This document shows, piece after piece, positions 7,370 through 17,341 of a DNA stretch of 64,000 nt. The notes under the pieces are model-generated. The model was not told where the DNA came from. It did not search any database and worked only from the letters and a program-made list of their open reading frames with translations. Source of the stretch: Desulfosporosinus fructosivorans (GTDB lineage: Bacteria > Bacillota > Desulfitobacteriia > Desulfitobacteriales > Desulfitobacteriaceae); contig NZ_SPQQ01000002.1 of assembly GCF_004766045.1 (NCBI RefSeq), forward strand, positions 434,001 through 498,000, given 5' to 3'. The translations under genes were made by a program, and so were the position numbers. Positions within the stretch are counted from its first letter, which is position 1. Each line of letters starts with the position of its first letter.

Positions 7370-9268
7370 TCATTCTTCTTGATATTCTTCCCATTGCTCT
7401 AAGCATTTTTCGAGTGTTTTCTCTAAAACTTCCTTTTCTTGAAATAGCTCGTTTAAGCGACTGGCATCTAAGGCATATTCAACCATCTCTTCATCAATTT
7501 GTTTAATTTTATGTTCATATTGGTCGATCTCCTGTTCAAGAAGTTCTAGTCTTTTAGTTAGATTTTTTCTCTTCGGTTGATGGGAGACCACCTTTTTTTC
7601 AATCTCTTTTGAGGGCATTCTGGGTGATGAAACACTTATTCTTTCCGTTCCTTTTTTGCATTCCTCTAGATAATAGCTGTAATCGCCAAGATAGACTTTT
7701 ACCCCTTTATTTTCAATTGCCATCATCTTATCCGCCACTTTATTGATAAAATAACGATCATGGGAAACAAAGAGTAGTGTCCCATCAAATTGAATTAAGG
7801 TTTCTTCTAATACTTCCCTAGAATCAATGTCCAAATGATTGGTTGGCTCATCCAGAATCATAAAATTCACGTTATCAAACGTCAGTGAACAAAGCTTCAA
7901 CCTACTTTTTTCTCCTCCTGACAAAGATTTGATTTTCTTATTAACATCTTCCTTCATAAATAAGGCTTTCGCTAATTGAGTTCTTGCTTCGCCCATGGTC
8001 AAATCATGCAACTGAGTAAAGTACTCTAAAATCGTCAGTTCCTCATTTTCATAGACCACGTTTTGAGGTAGATAACCTATTTTCACTCGTGAACCTATTT
8101 TAATCGAACCAGAATCTGGTTCGATTTCTCTAAGTATCATCTTCAACAACGTTGTTTTACCACTGCCATTACTCCCTACTATACACACACTATCTTGATA
8201 ATAAATAGTGAGTTTAACTCCTTGAAGTAATCTATTATCATCGAAGTGCTTAGCAAGCCCCTCTGTTTCAAGGACCAGTTTTCCGGTCCTACTGATTGCC
8301 TGTGCATCCAAGCGAACTTTTCTCTTTTCAAAAACAGGTCGATCCAGCGTTTCTATTTTTTCGAGTCGCTTCTCTAATTCTTTAGCCCGCCTGAACATTT
8401 TATCGCTGTCTCTCATGACCCCCCAAATACGATAACGTTCAATTTGCCGTTCCATATTATCGATCTTTCTTTGCTGATTTTGATACATTTTATAGTCTAT
8501 TAAGAAGCGGCGTTCCTTCTCTACAATATAATAACTGTAATTGCCAAGGTAGGGCACAGCACGGTTAAATTCCAACTCCACGATCTTAGTGACAACGCTG
8601 TCTAAAAAATATCGATCGTGAGATACGACAATAACAGAACCCTTGTAATCTTTCAAAAATCCTTCTAACCATTCAATAGCTTCTAAATCCAAATGATTGG
8701 AGGGTTCATCCAGTAATAAAACATCCGGTTGTTCCAAAAGGATTTTCGCGAGCATGACCCTTGTTTTTTCTCCACCACTCAGTTGCTCAAACAGCATTCC
8801 TTTTAGTAAGTTAGTAATTTGAAGACCTTCTGTGATTTTACTGATTTTAGTTTCTATGTCATACCCACCAAGAGTTTCATATTGTTCTGTCAAACTCCCG
8901 TAGCTTTGAACTGCTTTATCTAAAGCCTCGCCTTGAAGATTGCTGAGTCTTTCTTCTTGGGCCTTCATCTCCTGCTTAAGCTTGAATACGCTCACAAAGG
9001 CAAGCTCTACAACTTCCATAGCGGTCGCCCTTGCCTCAAAAATAGGCATTTGATTAAGATAGCCAACTCTTGCATCTTTGCGAATAGAAATACTACCCTC
9101 TTGGTAATCCTCTAGCCCCATAATCGTGTTTAATATAGTCGTTTTGCCACACCCATTTTGACCGATCAACCCAATTCTTTCTCCTGTTTTCAAGTCGAAA
9201 GAAATCTCCTGGAATATTTTATGGGCTCCATAATATTTGCTTAAATTATTAATACTGCACTCGATCAT
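7370..9268 (-). CDS. ABC-F family ATPase (ribosome-associated, Uup/Lsa-like)
   Basis: The 632-residue protein contains two ABC cassettes and no membrane segments. The first has Walker A GQNGCGKT (about 36-43), signature LSGGEKTR and LLLDEPSNHLD. The second has GSNGSGKT, LSGGEKSR and MILDEPTNHLD. Between them is the charged helical linker (QNQQRKIDNMERQIERYRIWGVMRDSDKMF) that reaches the ribosome in ABC-F factors, and a Uup-type coiled coil closes the C-terminus (about 565-630). Members rescue or protect ribosomes, some giving resistance to antibiotics. Housekeeping or resistance cannot be decided from sequence. An AGGAGCGG site supports the start. Monocistronic. Confidence 0.9.
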   Translation of the reverse strand: MIECSINNLSKYYGAHKIFQEISFDLKTGERIGLIGQNGCGKTTILNTIMGLEDYQEGSISIRKDARVGYLNQMPIFEARATAMEVVELAFVSVFKLKQEMKAQEERLSNLQGEALDKAVQSYGSLTEQYETLGGYDIETKISKITEGLQITNLLKGMLFEQLSGGEKTRVMLAKILLEQPDVLLLDEPSNHLDLEAIEWLEGFLKDYKGSVIVVSHDRYFLDSVVTKIVELEFNRAVPYLGNYSYYIVEKERRFLIDYKMYQNQQRKIDNMERQIERYRIWGVMRDSDKMFRRAKELEKRLEKIETLDRPVFEKRKVRLDAQAISRTGKLVLETEGLAKHFDDNRLLQGVKLTIYYQDSVCIVGSNGSGKTTLLKMILREIEPDSGSIKIGSRVKIGYLPQNVVYENEELTILEYFTQLHDLTMGEARTQLAKALFMKEDVNKKIKSLSGGEKSRLKLCSLTFDNVNFMILDEPTNHLDIDSREVLEETLIQFDGTLLFVSHDRYFINKVADKMMAIENKGVKVYLGDYSYYLEECKKGTERISVSSPRMPSKEIEKKVVSHQPKRKNLTKRLELLEQEIDQYEHKIKQIDEEMVEYALDASRLNELFQEKEVLEKTLEKCLEQWEEYQEE

Positions 9269-9330
9269 TTTTATCGTCCGCTCCTAACGACAAGACGTAG
9301 AGTTTACTGTGACCTTCCAAATAGCGATTA

Positions 9331-9672
9331 CTAATCACAATATCCTTTAAGACGTAATTTTGTTATATGTTCTTTTAAGATGGCTTCTAAATCGATGCCA
9401 TATTGCTCTTCAAGGACAAACATCATTGTGACAGCCGTCTGAGCCACGTCGACCAATTCTCTGGCTACCATCTGCATGGCTTCTGCCTCTTCCAGGCGTT
9501 GTCGTTCCCCACTAAGTCCCCTTAGTTTGCCAATAGCCTGCGCTAACTCTCCGGATTCTTCCATGATCTTCAGTGCTGTGCTTTCCAAGGAAGGACTTAG
9601 GCGGTTCAAGCGCGGAAGTGTCACGGTCTTGGAAACGAGCAGCCCTTCCTTGATTATAGGATCTAAAGTCAT
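9331..9672 (-). CDS. MazG-like nucleotide pyrophosphohydrolase-type protein
   Basis: I start at the ATG at 9672 (113 residues) because GGGAGG lies seven bases before it; an upstream in-frame ATG lies before that site. The core MEESGELAQAIGKLRG and ELVDVAQTAVTMMFVLEEQYG carries the EExxE...ExxD metal-binding pattern of the all-alpha NTP pyrophosphohydrolase (MazG-like) superfamily. These enzymes clear non-canonical or excess NTPs. It is a single-domain form, alone between the ABC-F gene and the end of the chemosensory operon. The substrate is unknown. Confidence 0.75.
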   Translation of the reverse strand: MTLDPIIKEGLLVSKTVTLPRLNRLSPSLESTALKIMEESGELAQAIGKLRGLSGERQRLEEAEAMQMVARELVDVAQTAVTMMFVLEEQYGIDLEAILKEHITKLRLKGYCD

Positions 9673-9813
9673 AACGCACCCTCCCACATTCTCATCCCAT
9701 TACTAAGTTTAGTCATTATAACATTCCTGCTCATTTTTGGCATAGCGCCAGCTTAGCCTTTCTTACGATATACCTTCGACAAACGATCCATTGCTCTCTA
9801 TTTGGAAAATCAC

Positions 9814-10209
9814 CTATACAATAAGTCCAAGTTTCCTAATGACCTCGAGCAGTTTATTAGTATCAATTGGCTTAGCGGCGTAAGCTTCACACCCAATTTC
9901 AAACGCTTTATTGACATAGTCCGTTTCTGCCAAAGCCGTGGTCATAATCACCTTAACCCGCTGTTCAGATACAACCCCTTGCTTGGTCTCAAATTCTCGG
10001 ATAGCCTTTAATACTTTAACCCCATCCACTTTGGGCATCATAATATCCAGACAGATTAAATCATACGGGGCTTTTTCTTTGATAGCCATTAAATAAGCGT
10101 CCAGTGCTTCAAGTCCGTCAACCACCAAATCCACTTCACCATATTGATTAAGAAATTTTGACAAGAACCTCCGACTGGCGAGATCATCCTCCGCGATTAA
10201 AATTTTCAT
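9814..10209 (-). CDS. single-domain response regulator (CheY-like receiver)
   Basis: The 131-residue protein is one receiver domain: acidic pocket EDD (7-9), phospho-acceptor Asp in DLICLDIMMP (about 55), a TTALAET switch region and AKPID lysine (about 112). There is no output domain. Its ATG overlaps the stop of the hybrid kinase by one base (TAATG), so the two are translationally coupled and the receiver is the likely phosphate acceptor from the kinase's Hpt domain. It is the last gene of the chemosensory operon. Its target could be the Che pathway itself or an unrelated effector. Confidence 0.88.
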   Translation of the reverse strand: MKILIAEDDLASRRFLSKFLNQYGEVDLVVDGLEALDAYLMAIKEKAPYDLICLDIMMPKVDGVKVLKAIREFETKQGVVSEQRVKVIMTTALAETDYVNKAFEIGCEAYAAKPIDTNKLLEVIRKLGLIV

Positions 10210-12611
10210 TATCTTTCCTCCTTCGTATTGTCTAAGAACAAATAAATCTCAAATTCTTTTTTGAGGCTTAGGATGTAGTCAATTGCTTGCTCTTGGTTTT
10301 CACGCCTAGCAGCTAGTTCAATTTTAAAAGCTAACGTTTTTAGTTCATCCGCTTCAATCAGGTTACAGTTATTTTTGATTTTATGAGCAATTTCTTCGAT
10401 AAGATTCATATCTTCGTAGGTTAAGGGACGACTAATTTCTTCAATATCTTGGGAAATTTCTTGAAGAGTTACATCTCTATCAACCCCCAGCGGCACATCA
10501 TAACTTAAATTTAATACTTTCCCAGAATCACTAATCTTGACCTCTTGCTCAGATTCATCGACACTTTTTTTTGCTGCAATACCTCGGTTCACCACCACTT
10601 CTAAGAGCTGAGATAATTCAGACATCTTAATGGGTTTAGGTATATACTCATCCAAGCCATAGGACAGGAATTTTTCTCGATCTCCGACAAGCGCATAAGC
10701 TGTCAAGGCAATGATCGGAGTATGCCGCCGCTCCCCCTCACGTTCTCGAATTTTGGCGGTTGCCTCTATCCCGTCCATGATCGGCATCTGAATATCCATA
10801 AAAATTACATCATATACATTTTTCTCATGTAAAGACAAAGCTTCAAACCCGTTTGAAGCTGATTCAATGAAATGACCTTTTTCTTTGAGCATTAAAGTCA
10901 AGACCATTAAATTCACCTTATCATCTTCGACAATAAGAATTCTTAAGGGTTTCGTGGTATGGTTGGGGGTGAAGGTATCTTGAGTTGGATAGCTTAGTTT
11001 TTCAGATAACAAAAACTTTAGGCTAAAGCTGAACGTACTTCCCTTTCCCTTTTGGCTTTCGACCGTTATCGTTCCTCCCATCATCTGCACAAGTTGCTTA
11101 GAAATCGCCAGGCCCAAACCCGTCCCGCCATATTTCCTAGTGATAGAACCATCTACTTGACTAAAATTTCTAAATAGTTTTTCTTGGTCTTGCTCAGATA
11201 TACCAATACCCGAATCACATATTGCAAACATAACCTCTACCATTTCATCCATTATAGACAGTTCCTTAACAGATAGAGTGACACTCCCATGTTCCGTAAA
11301 TTTTAAGGCATTATTTAAAAGATTATTTAAAATTTGCTTCAACCTGTTGGGATCCCCTTGCATTGTTTGCGGAATGGAAGAAGAAAAATCGCACTTTAAT
11401 TCTAATTTCTTTTTCATCGCTAATGGCGAATGAGTTTTTATTGTTGAATCCAGAAGATCTCCCATGTTAAAGCCTATCTTTTCGATCACTAATTTCCCTG
11501 CTTCAATTTTAGAGAAATCTAAAATATCATTAATGATTTTCAACAGAGAATCTGCGCAAGCTTTAGCAATCTCCAAGTTTTCTCGCTGTTCTTGGTTTAT
11601 TACCTTTAATAAGGTTAAATCAATCATCCCCACAATGCCATTAATAGGGGTTCGAATTTCATGACTCATATTTGCCAGAAATTCACTTTTCGCTCGATTG
11701 ACAGCCTCAGCCTTTTCCTTGGCTAGATGGAGTTCATTTTCCACCTGTATGCGCTTAGTCATATCAGTAATAATAGAGACGAAAAAACTAGGCTCAGGAC
11801 TATATAGTTTCATAGAAAACCAGCGTTCACTCCACTCAGAATAGTATACGGGCAAGATAAGTCCTACCCCTGTTGATGCCACCTCTCCGTATTCTACCAT
11901 TCCTTGGCGAAAGATTTCAGGATCGTCACCAAAAAAAAGTTCTGAATGTCTTTTGCCAATAATTTCTGCGCGCGACACATTAAATGTTTTTTCATAGGCT
12001 TCATTTATCTCAAGAACCTCATAATCAACTGGGGTTCCATCTTCATCATAGATGACTTTGTTGTAAGTAAAGCTATCCGGCATATTCATAATCAACGAAC
12101 GATATCTTTCATACAGAACTCGTTGTTTTTCCTCGCTTCGAAGTAATTCTGTCTCTGATTTTTTAGTTGAATCCTCCACTGCTTTACTATCCGTAATATT
12201 GTCTAACGCTACGACCACATTGCATTTTTCACTAATCATAATTGGGGTAACGCTAGCCCTAAACCAATACTTCCTTGTCTCACCGTTATGAATCAATACT
12301 TTAGCATATTCCACCCCTGTTATAGCTTGTCCTGTTTTAAGAACTGAATTTATTGCCAATTGCAGCTTGCATGATTGACATTGAAGTCCGAAACCACAGC
12401 CCTGAATATCTTCAGTGCTCCCTTGACAATGAATCTCGTTACCGAAACGTTGATTCAACGCATCCTTTCGATTTTGATTCAGAAACTCTAAAGCAGCATT
12501 GTTAATTTTTTTCACTAAGGAATATTCATTTAATAAGAACATCCCAATGGGACTAGTTTCAAAAATTATTTCAAAATTACTAGTCTCTGTGTTTTCTTTG
12601 TTAATGGTCAT
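10209..12611 (-). CDS. hybrid sensor histidine kinase (Cys-rich PAS, PAS, HisKA, HATPase, REC, Hpt)
   Basis: Start taken at the ATG at 12611 with AAGGCGG nine bases before it; a GTG at 12620 touches that site. About 800 residues, no membrane helix. Order: a PAS domain (about 10-140) with the cysteine pattern HCx9-10CGx4CxxC, a second PAS (about 175-290), HisKA with phospho-accepting His in [12 protein letters not shown], HATPase (GTGLGLAIS), a receiver (ILIVEDDKVN, DIQMP) and a C-terminal Hpt-like domain (EIAHKIKNNCNLIEADELKTLA). This is a complete cytosolic phosphorelay. Its place at the end of the che operon suggests it feeds a redox- or metal-type signal to the same output. That is inference. 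Confidence 0.9.
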   Translation of the reverse strand: MTINKENTETSNFEIIFETSPIGMFLLNEYSLVKKINNAALEFLNQNRKDALNQRFGNEIHCQGSTEDIQGCGFGLQCQSCKLQLAINSVLKTGQAITGVEYAKVLIHNGETRKYWFRASVTPIMISEKCNVVVALDNITDSKAVEDSTKKSETELLRSEEKQRVLYERYRSLIMNMPDSFTYNKVIYDEDGTPVDYEVLEINEAYEKTFNVSRAEIIGKRHSELFFGDDPEIFRQGMVEYGEVASTGVGLILPVYYSEWSERWFSMKLYSPEPSFFVSIITDMTKRIQVENELHLAKEKAEAVNRAKSEFLANMSHEIRTPINGIVGMIDLTLLKVINQEQRENLEIAKACADSLLKIINDILDFSKIEAGKLVIEKIGFNMGDLLDSTIKTHSPLAMKKKLELKCDFSSSIPQTMQGDPNRLKQILNNLLNNALKFTEHGSVTLSVKELSIMDEMVEVMFAICDSGIGISEQDQEKLFRNFSQVDGSITRKYGGTGLGLAISKQLVQMMGGTITVESQKGKGSTFSFSLKFLLSEKLSYPTQDTFTPNHTTKPLRILIVEDDKVNLMVLTLMLKEKGHFIESASNGFEALSLHEKNVYDVIFMDIQMPIMDGIEATAKIREREGERRHTPIIALTAYALVGDREKFLSYGLDEYIPKPIKMSELSQLLEVVVNRGIAAKKSVDESEQEVKISDSGKVLNLSYDVPLGVDRDVTLQEISQDIEEISRPLTYEDMNLIEEIAHKIKNNCNLIEADELKTLAFKIELAARRENQEQAIDYILSLKKEFEIYLFLDNTKEER

Positions 12612-12625
12612 ACCCAGCACCCGCC

Positions 12626-13096
12626 TTAAAAATTAATAGGAAGTGCAACAATCTCAATTCCCCCTGTCAATACGTTCATTGCTATACTTCGAATTATCGT
12701 TCCACCAATCTGAGCATCCACTATCTTTAATTCCATACCAAAGAGGGTATCTCGTACTGCCTTAATATTTTTGAGTCCAATCTGAAAATAGTCATCCGAC
12801 CTTAATGAAACGGCTCCACCAAATAACTTGACTTGTAGATCCTCACGCTTACATCCGTATTCTCCGCACAGTTTTTGGATCAAGATGGGGATGCCCGAAG
12901 TAGCATAGTAGCCTGGTCGGAGCTTGGCCTCCTCTAGCTCCGCGGGTTTCGGTAGAGCAATGTGAATCATCCCTGCCAGATGAAGTAATGGATTATACGC
13001 TGTTACAGCGACACAAGAAGCGAGCGCAAAGGTCTTGATAAAGCTGTCGGGGGCATTTGAGACGACATATTCTCCAATACCCACAATTTTATCCAT
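12626..13096 (-). CDS. cheD: CheD chemoreceptor glutamine deamidase
   Basis: 156 residues with the CheD catalytic triad visible: Cys28 in ALASCVAV, His45 in GMIHIALP and Thr22. CheD deamidates glutamines of chemoreceptors to glutamates and, in Bacillus-type systems, is regulated by CheC. No CheC or CheX gene is present in this window. The gene overlaps the end of cheB by eight bases, which indicates translational coupling. Shortly after its stop the hybrid kinase begins. Confidence 0.93.
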   Translation of the reverse strand: MDKIVGIGEYVVSNAPDSFIKTFALASCVAVTAYNPLLHLAGMIHIALPKPAELEEAKLRPGYYATSGIPILIQKLCGEYGCKREDLQVKLFGGAVSLRSDDYFQIGLKNIKAVRDTLFGMELKIVDAQIGGTIIRSIAMNVLTGGIEIVALPINF

Positions 13097-14114
13097 TTCC
13101 TCTCCTAAAGAGGGTTACAAGGGCTTCAGCCAGAGTTTCCAGTGGAATCTGTCGTTCCACCGCCCCGATTTCAAAAGCAACTTTGGGCATGCCATAGACA
13201 ACGGAAGATTTCTCGTCTTGTCCTAAGGTCCTGGCACCCTTTCTTCTCATGCTAAGTAAACCTTTTGCCCCGTCATATCCCATACCTGTGAGTATGACTC
13301 CTATCGCACCCATTCCTACTTCTTTAGCCACGGACTCAAAGAGGACATCGATCGAAGGACAGTGTCCATTCACTTTTTCCCCCACGAAACACTCCACTCG
13401 ATATCGTTCCCCGACCTTCTTGAGCCGCATATGCTGTCCACCTGGGGCGATCAGGACACTTCCTTGTTCCACATAGTCCCCCGTCTGAGCTTCCTTAACC
13501 CTCAACCGAGTTAAGTCATTGAGCCTATCGGCAAACATCTTGGAAAAAATAGGAGGAATGTGTTGAGCAACTACAATACCGGGTATTCGAGACGGTAATA
13601 CTTTCAAAATATTGAAAATAGCCTCAGTTCCTCCGGTCGAGGCTCCTATGGCGATGACCCGCCCTTCTACTGAAGTGCCTTCCTCAACCACATTAGCTAT
13701 GCTCCGCCCTACGAATTTCGGAATCTTGGCGTTAGCCGCTATCTTTATTTTCTGGATTAATTCGTGAATAAACCCCTCAACATCTTCAACGGACTGAACC
13801 TTAGGCTTCGTCACGAAATCCACAGCTCCAGCTTTCATCGCTTCAAAGACGGACTCACTTACAGAACTGACAACGACAACGGGCAATGGATATTGGGGTA
13901 AAAGCCTCTTAATAAATTCAATTCCATTCATTTTTGGCATTTCAATATCACAGGTCATCACATCTGGCGAATATTCTAAGATTTTATCTCTGGCATCGAA
14001 GGGATCAACAGCTTTGGCCACGACCTCGATGTACGGGTCGCTAGCGATCCCTCTCGCTAACACTTCACGAAAGATTAAAGAATCATCGACAATCAGCACT
14101 TTTATTTTTCTCAT
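13089..14114 (-). CDS. cheB: CheB protein-glutamate methylesterase
   Basis: 341 residues: an N-terminal receiver domain (DDS at 10-12, phospho-acceptor Asp in TCDIEMPKMNG near 56) and a C-terminal methylesterase with the catalytic Ser in GASTGGTEA, His in AQHIPP and Asp in GMGYDGAKG. It removes methyl groups from, and can deamidate, chemoreceptors, with activity controlled by CheA. Three bases separate it from cheR and it overlaps cheD, as expected for one operon. Confidence 0.95.
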   Translation of the reverse strand: MRKIKVLIVDDSLIFREVLARGIASDPYIEVVAKAVDPFDARDKILEYSPDVMTCDIEMPKMNGIEFIKRLLPQYPLPVVVVSSVSESVFEAMKAGAVDFVTKPKVQSVEDVEGFIHELIQKIKIAANAKIPKFVGRSIANVVEEGTSVEGRVIAIGASTGGTEAIFNILKVLPSRIPGIVVAQHIPPIFSKMFADRLNDLTRLRVKEAQTGDYVEQGSVLIAPGGQHMRLKKVGERYRVECFVGEKVNGHCPSIDVLFESVAKEVGMGAIGVILTGMGYDGAKGLLSMRRKGARTLGQDEKSSVVYGMPKVAFEIGAVERQIPLETLAEALVTLFRRGNG

Positions 14115-14116
14115 GC

Positions 14117-14935
14117 TTAAGATTCCTTTCGGTAAACGGCGGGCATGATGTATTTATACTCCGTCTCGTTTCGATTCAGTGATTCTGAGTGTCCAATAAA
14201 TAAATATCCCCCTGGTTCAGTTATATCATAAAACTTCTTGACTAAATCAAGTTTTGTTTGGTTGTCAAAATAAATCATCACATTTCGGCAAAAAATTACC
14301 TGAAATTTCTTCCTGAAGGGGAAAACCCCATCCATAAGATTGAATTTCCTATATATAACTTCATTCTTAATCTTATTAACTAGGACAGATCTATCATTAT
14401 TTAATTTCTCGAAATAGTTGAGTTTCCAAAAGGGCGGTATTGTCGCAATTCCCTCATTGTCATAGACTCCTTTAAGGGCGATATCCAAGACTTTACTAGA
14501 AATGTCTGTAGCCAAAACCTTTGCATCCCACCATTTTTTATCCGCACCAAGGAACTCGTCAATGATCATCGCTATAGTATACGGTTCTTCCCCACTTGAA
14601 CAACCAGCACTCCATATCCGTAAGTCTTTATCCTTCGATGTATTGACGAGATGGGGCAGTATCTTGTCTCTGAAAAAGTTAAAGTGATCAATCTCTCGCA
14701 TAAAAAAGGTATGATTGGTCGTTATTTTATCAACAAGTGTGCCAATTGCATCCCCTGTTTTATCCGCTATAAGATAATTAAAGTAATCATTAAAACTAGT
14801 AAAATTATTTTCTGTTAAAACATTACTAAGCCTTCCAAGTACTAAGGTTTGCTTCTCTTTTTTTAAATAGATACCGTAATTAGCTTTAATGTAATTAGCC
14901 AGTTGCACAAATTCTTTATCCGAAATCCTAAGCAT
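14117..14935 (-). CDS. cheR: CheR chemoreceptor methyltransferase
   Basis: 272 residues: an N-terminal helical domain and a SAM-binding domain with WSAGCSSGEEPYTIAMI and IFCRNVMIYFD. It methylates glutamates of the chemoreceptors. In the beta-subdomain (YFEKLNNDRSVLVNKIKNEVIY) my alignment by eye to the enteric CheR leaves it about three residues shorter, which is the feature reported to separate pentapeptide-independent from pentapeptide-dependent enzymes. That matters because the two operon receptors carry pentapeptide-like tails. A GGGAGG site precedes the ATG. Confidence 0.94.
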   Translation of the reverse strand: MLRISDKEFVQLANYIKANYGIYLKKEKQTLVLGRLSNVLTENNFTSFNDYFNYLIADKTGDAIGTLVDKITTNHTFFMREIDHFNFFRDKILPHLVNTSKDKDLRIWSAGCSSGEEPYTIAMIIDEFLGADKKWWDAKVLATDISSKVLDIALKGVYDNEGIATIPPFWKLNYFEKLNNDRSVLVNKIKNEVIYRKFNLMDGVFPFRKKFQVIFCRNVMIYFDNQTKLDLVKKFYDITEPGGYLFIGHSESLNRNETEYKYIMPAVYRKES

Positions 14936-14970
14936 AAGTACACCTCCCTCTTTACCATAATTTCTCCATT

Positions 14971-15001
14971 TTTTTTTTTTAGGAGAGCCCTTCGGCTCTC
15001 C
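14971..15001 (-). other. intercistronic hairpin with A-tract between mcp and cheR
   Basis: In the 89-base gap inside the che operon the minus-strand mRNA would form GGAGAGCC/GGCTCTCC (8 bp, tetraloop) at 14982-15001, followed by an A-rich run of at least ten A's. It lacks the T-run of a terminator. It may protect the upstream receptor message or set the lower expression of cheR relative to the receptor. Confidence 0.5.
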
Positions 15002-15024
15002 CGTTTATGAGAACATTATTCGCA

Positions 15025-16749
15025 CTAATACTTACCAAATTCGTTGTCACTTAAATAAATCTTGGGTTTATTACTTGCTGCCGCAGCCTCAGCATACCCT
15101 TGGTTGTCAAAGTTCTTATTGCCCTTTTTCCTTCGGGACATCTCTTCAAGCATTTGTAAGACTTCTGGGTTCAGATCATCTAATCCTCTGAAGGATGACA
15201 CAGTGGTCTTCCTCAGTTTGAACTTTCTTACCTGTTCTCTTAGGAGTTCTGCCTGACTTGATAGTTCCTCGCTTGCAGCAGCACTTTCTTCGGAAGTAGC
15301 TGAATTAGTCTGAACTACGCTCGAAACCTGAATAATTCCTTGATTCACTTGATTAAGTCCCAAGGCTTGTTCATTGGAAGCAGTTGCGATTTGTGCTACA
15401 AGGCTAGTAGCTTTACTAACACCTTCAACAATTTTATTCAGAGCTAGGGCCGTGTCGTTAGCTATCTTAGTACCGCCCTCCACCTTCTTCGTTGAGCCTT
15501 CAATCAAGGCCGTTGTTTCTTTAGCAGCATTGGCTGAACGGGCCGCGAGATTTCTTACTTCTTCGGCGACTACTGCAAAACCTTTGCCATGTTGACCAGC
15601 CCTAGCAGCTTCTACTGCGGCATTAAGAGCCAAAATGTTTGTCTGGAAAGCGATCTCATCAATCACTTTAATTATCTTAAAGATATTTCCAGAAGCATCA
15701 TTGATCTCCTCCATAGCTTGGAGCATTTCTTTCATCTGCTGATTACCCTGAATGGCGTTCTCTCTTGCTGCTTCAGCCAACTCATTTGCTTGGCTAGCAT
15801 TTTGGGCATTAAGCATGGTTTGCGTGGATATCTCTTCAATGGAGGCCGTTAGTTCTTCGATTGAACTAGCCTGTTCTGTCGCACCTTGTGATAGAGCCAT
15901 GCTCGAAGCAGATACCTGTCTAGATCCAGATGCCACTTGTTCAGATGCCGAGTTGAAGTTTGTCATCACCTCATTGAGATTATCCGCCATACGCTTAAAG
16001 GCTGAAGAAAGCGTACCTATTTCGTCTCTTGTCTTAGCCTCAATTGCTACATCTAGATCGCCATCTGCAATCTTCTCTGCAATGCTAACAAGCTCAACAA
16101 TGGGCTTGCTGATGATTTTAGAAATAAATATTCCTAAAGCGATCGCGATCAAAACAGCAAATACCAAAACAGCCATCATCACTTGAATCGCATTAGTGGC
16201 TGCCGAATCATATTCTGTAGTTTTGCTCAAACCGCCTTCAATCTTTAACTTAAATAGCGTATTTATAGCATCCGCTACTGCTACAGTCGGGGCTGAACCC
16301 ACTCCGTAAAACAGCGTGATTGCTTGCTCTTTCTGATTAGTTGCGACTAATTGAAAAACCGTACTTTTGTTGTCCTTATATTTCAACAAATTATCGGACA
16401 GCACATTATAGACTTCACGACCCTGAGCAGTCTGCATGTTTTTTTCGATTTTTACTAACCCAGCGTCGATAATAGCGTCCTTTTCCTTCAACGTGTCAAG
16501 GCTTTTCTGATAATCAGCATTGTGGAAAAGCACGTCTCTAATTACACTCCGTTCTTCTTGGAAGGCTAACCCGATCTCCGCAACATCTGCAGTTGCTATA
16601 CCATACACCTCAAATAGGGTACCAAAATTCTTCGAAGTACTCTGCAAGCTGATGATTCCAACAACCCCAACAACACCAGCTAAGATAGCTATTAGTATGA
16701 ATGAACTAATTAGTTTTGCGCTTATTTTCATGTTATAAAACCACTTCAT
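15025..16749 (-). CDS. methyl-accepting chemotaxis protein (4HB-type, aromatic C-terminal tail)
   Basis: 574 residues: membrane helix (about 10-32), a four-helix-bundle periplasmic domain, second helix (about 188-208), HAMP, and a signalling domain with the tip [43 protein letters not shown]. After the signalling domain comes a ~65-residue linker ending in LSDNEFGKY. The last five residues fit x-[HFYW]-x-x-[HFYW], the pattern of CheR/CheB tethering pentapeptides. The tail is shared with the receptor at 17342. The GGGAGGT site supports the start. It lies between cheW and cheR. Confidence 0.94.
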   Translation of the reverse strand: MKWFYNMKISAKLISSFILIAILAGVVGVVGIISLQSTSKNFGTLFEVYGIATADVAEIGLAFQEERSVIRDVLFHNADYQKSLDTLKEKDAIIDAGLVKIEKNMQTAQGREVYNVLSDNLLKYKDNKSTVFQLVATNQKEQAITLFYGVGSAPTVAVADAINTLFKLKIEGGLSKTTEYDSAATNAIQVMMAVLVFAVLIAIALGIFISKIISKPIVELVSIAEKIADGDLDVAIEAKTRDEIGTLSSAFKRMADNLNEVMTNFNSASEQVASGSRQVSASSMALSQGATEQASSIEELTASIEEISTQTMLNAQNASQANELAEAARENAIQGNQQMKEMLQAMEEINDASGNIFKIIKVIDEIAFQTNILALNAAVEAARAGQHGKGFAVVAEEVRNLAARSANAAKETTALIEGSTKKVEGGTKIANDTALALNKIVEGVSKATSLVAQIATASNEQALGLNQVNQGIIQVSSVVQTNSATSEESAAASEELSSQAELLREQVRKFKLRKTTVSSFRGLDDLNPEVLQMLEEMSRRKKGNKNFDNQGYAEAAAASNKPKIYLSDNEFGKY

Positions 16750-16774
16750 TGATCCTTACCTCCCTCTTATTCGC

Positions 16775-17266
16775 TTAGATATTCCCGAACTCTTCGACGT
16801 CCACATCGTTCAAAAGCTTATCAGAATCTAGAAGAAGTTTCACATCATTTCCAACTTTACCTATCCCTTTGATATATTTATTCCCGTCTTTATTCAGGTT
16901 AGGCGGGGCTACGATTTCTTCATCCTGGATTGAGATCACCTCAGAAACACTGTCAACAATAAGACCTATCGTGATTCCCCTAATTTCAATGACCACGATG
17001 CACGTCCGATCGTTGTATTCTCTAAAAGGCTTCTTAAATCTCAGTCTCACATCCATTAAAGGAATAATCTTACCCCGCAAATTGATGATTCCCTTAATGT
17101 ATTCAGGCATTTCCGGAATTTCAGTGATAGGCTGAAGACCAATGATTTCGGTCACATACTTAATCTCGATGCCGTAAAACTCTGTCCCCAAAGAAAAGGT
17201 GAAAAACTTACCCTTTTGAGTATCTTCTACTTGATCTTGGCTCTCTAGTTCCCCATTGTCTGCCAT
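16775..17266 (-). CDS. cheW: CheW adaptor
   Basis: 163 residues, a single CheW domain beginning near residue 15 (GKFFTFSLGTEFYGIEIKYVTEIIG) with the conserved IKGIINLRGKIIPLMDVRLRF and GLIVDSVSEVISI. It couples receptors to CheA. It sits between the two operon receptors and is probably the dedicated adaptor of this array. The acidic N-terminal extension (MADNGELESQDQVED) and the acidic C-terminal tail are not unusual. Confidence 0.95.
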   Translation of the reverse strand: MADNGELESQDQVEDTQKGKFFTFSLGTEFYGIEIKYVTEIIGLQPITEIPEMPEYIKGIINLRGKIIPLMDVRLRFKKPFREYNDRTCIVVIEIRGITIGLIVDSVSEVISIQDEEIVAPPNLNKDGNKYIKGIGKVGNDVKLLLDSDKLLNDVDVEEFGNI

Positions 17267-17341
17267 GTTGCCTCTCCTTTCCTCTCTGAAAAATAGCCCC
17301 TTTATTCTTAGGAAGCCTTGCGGCGCCCCCCTAGTATTTAT

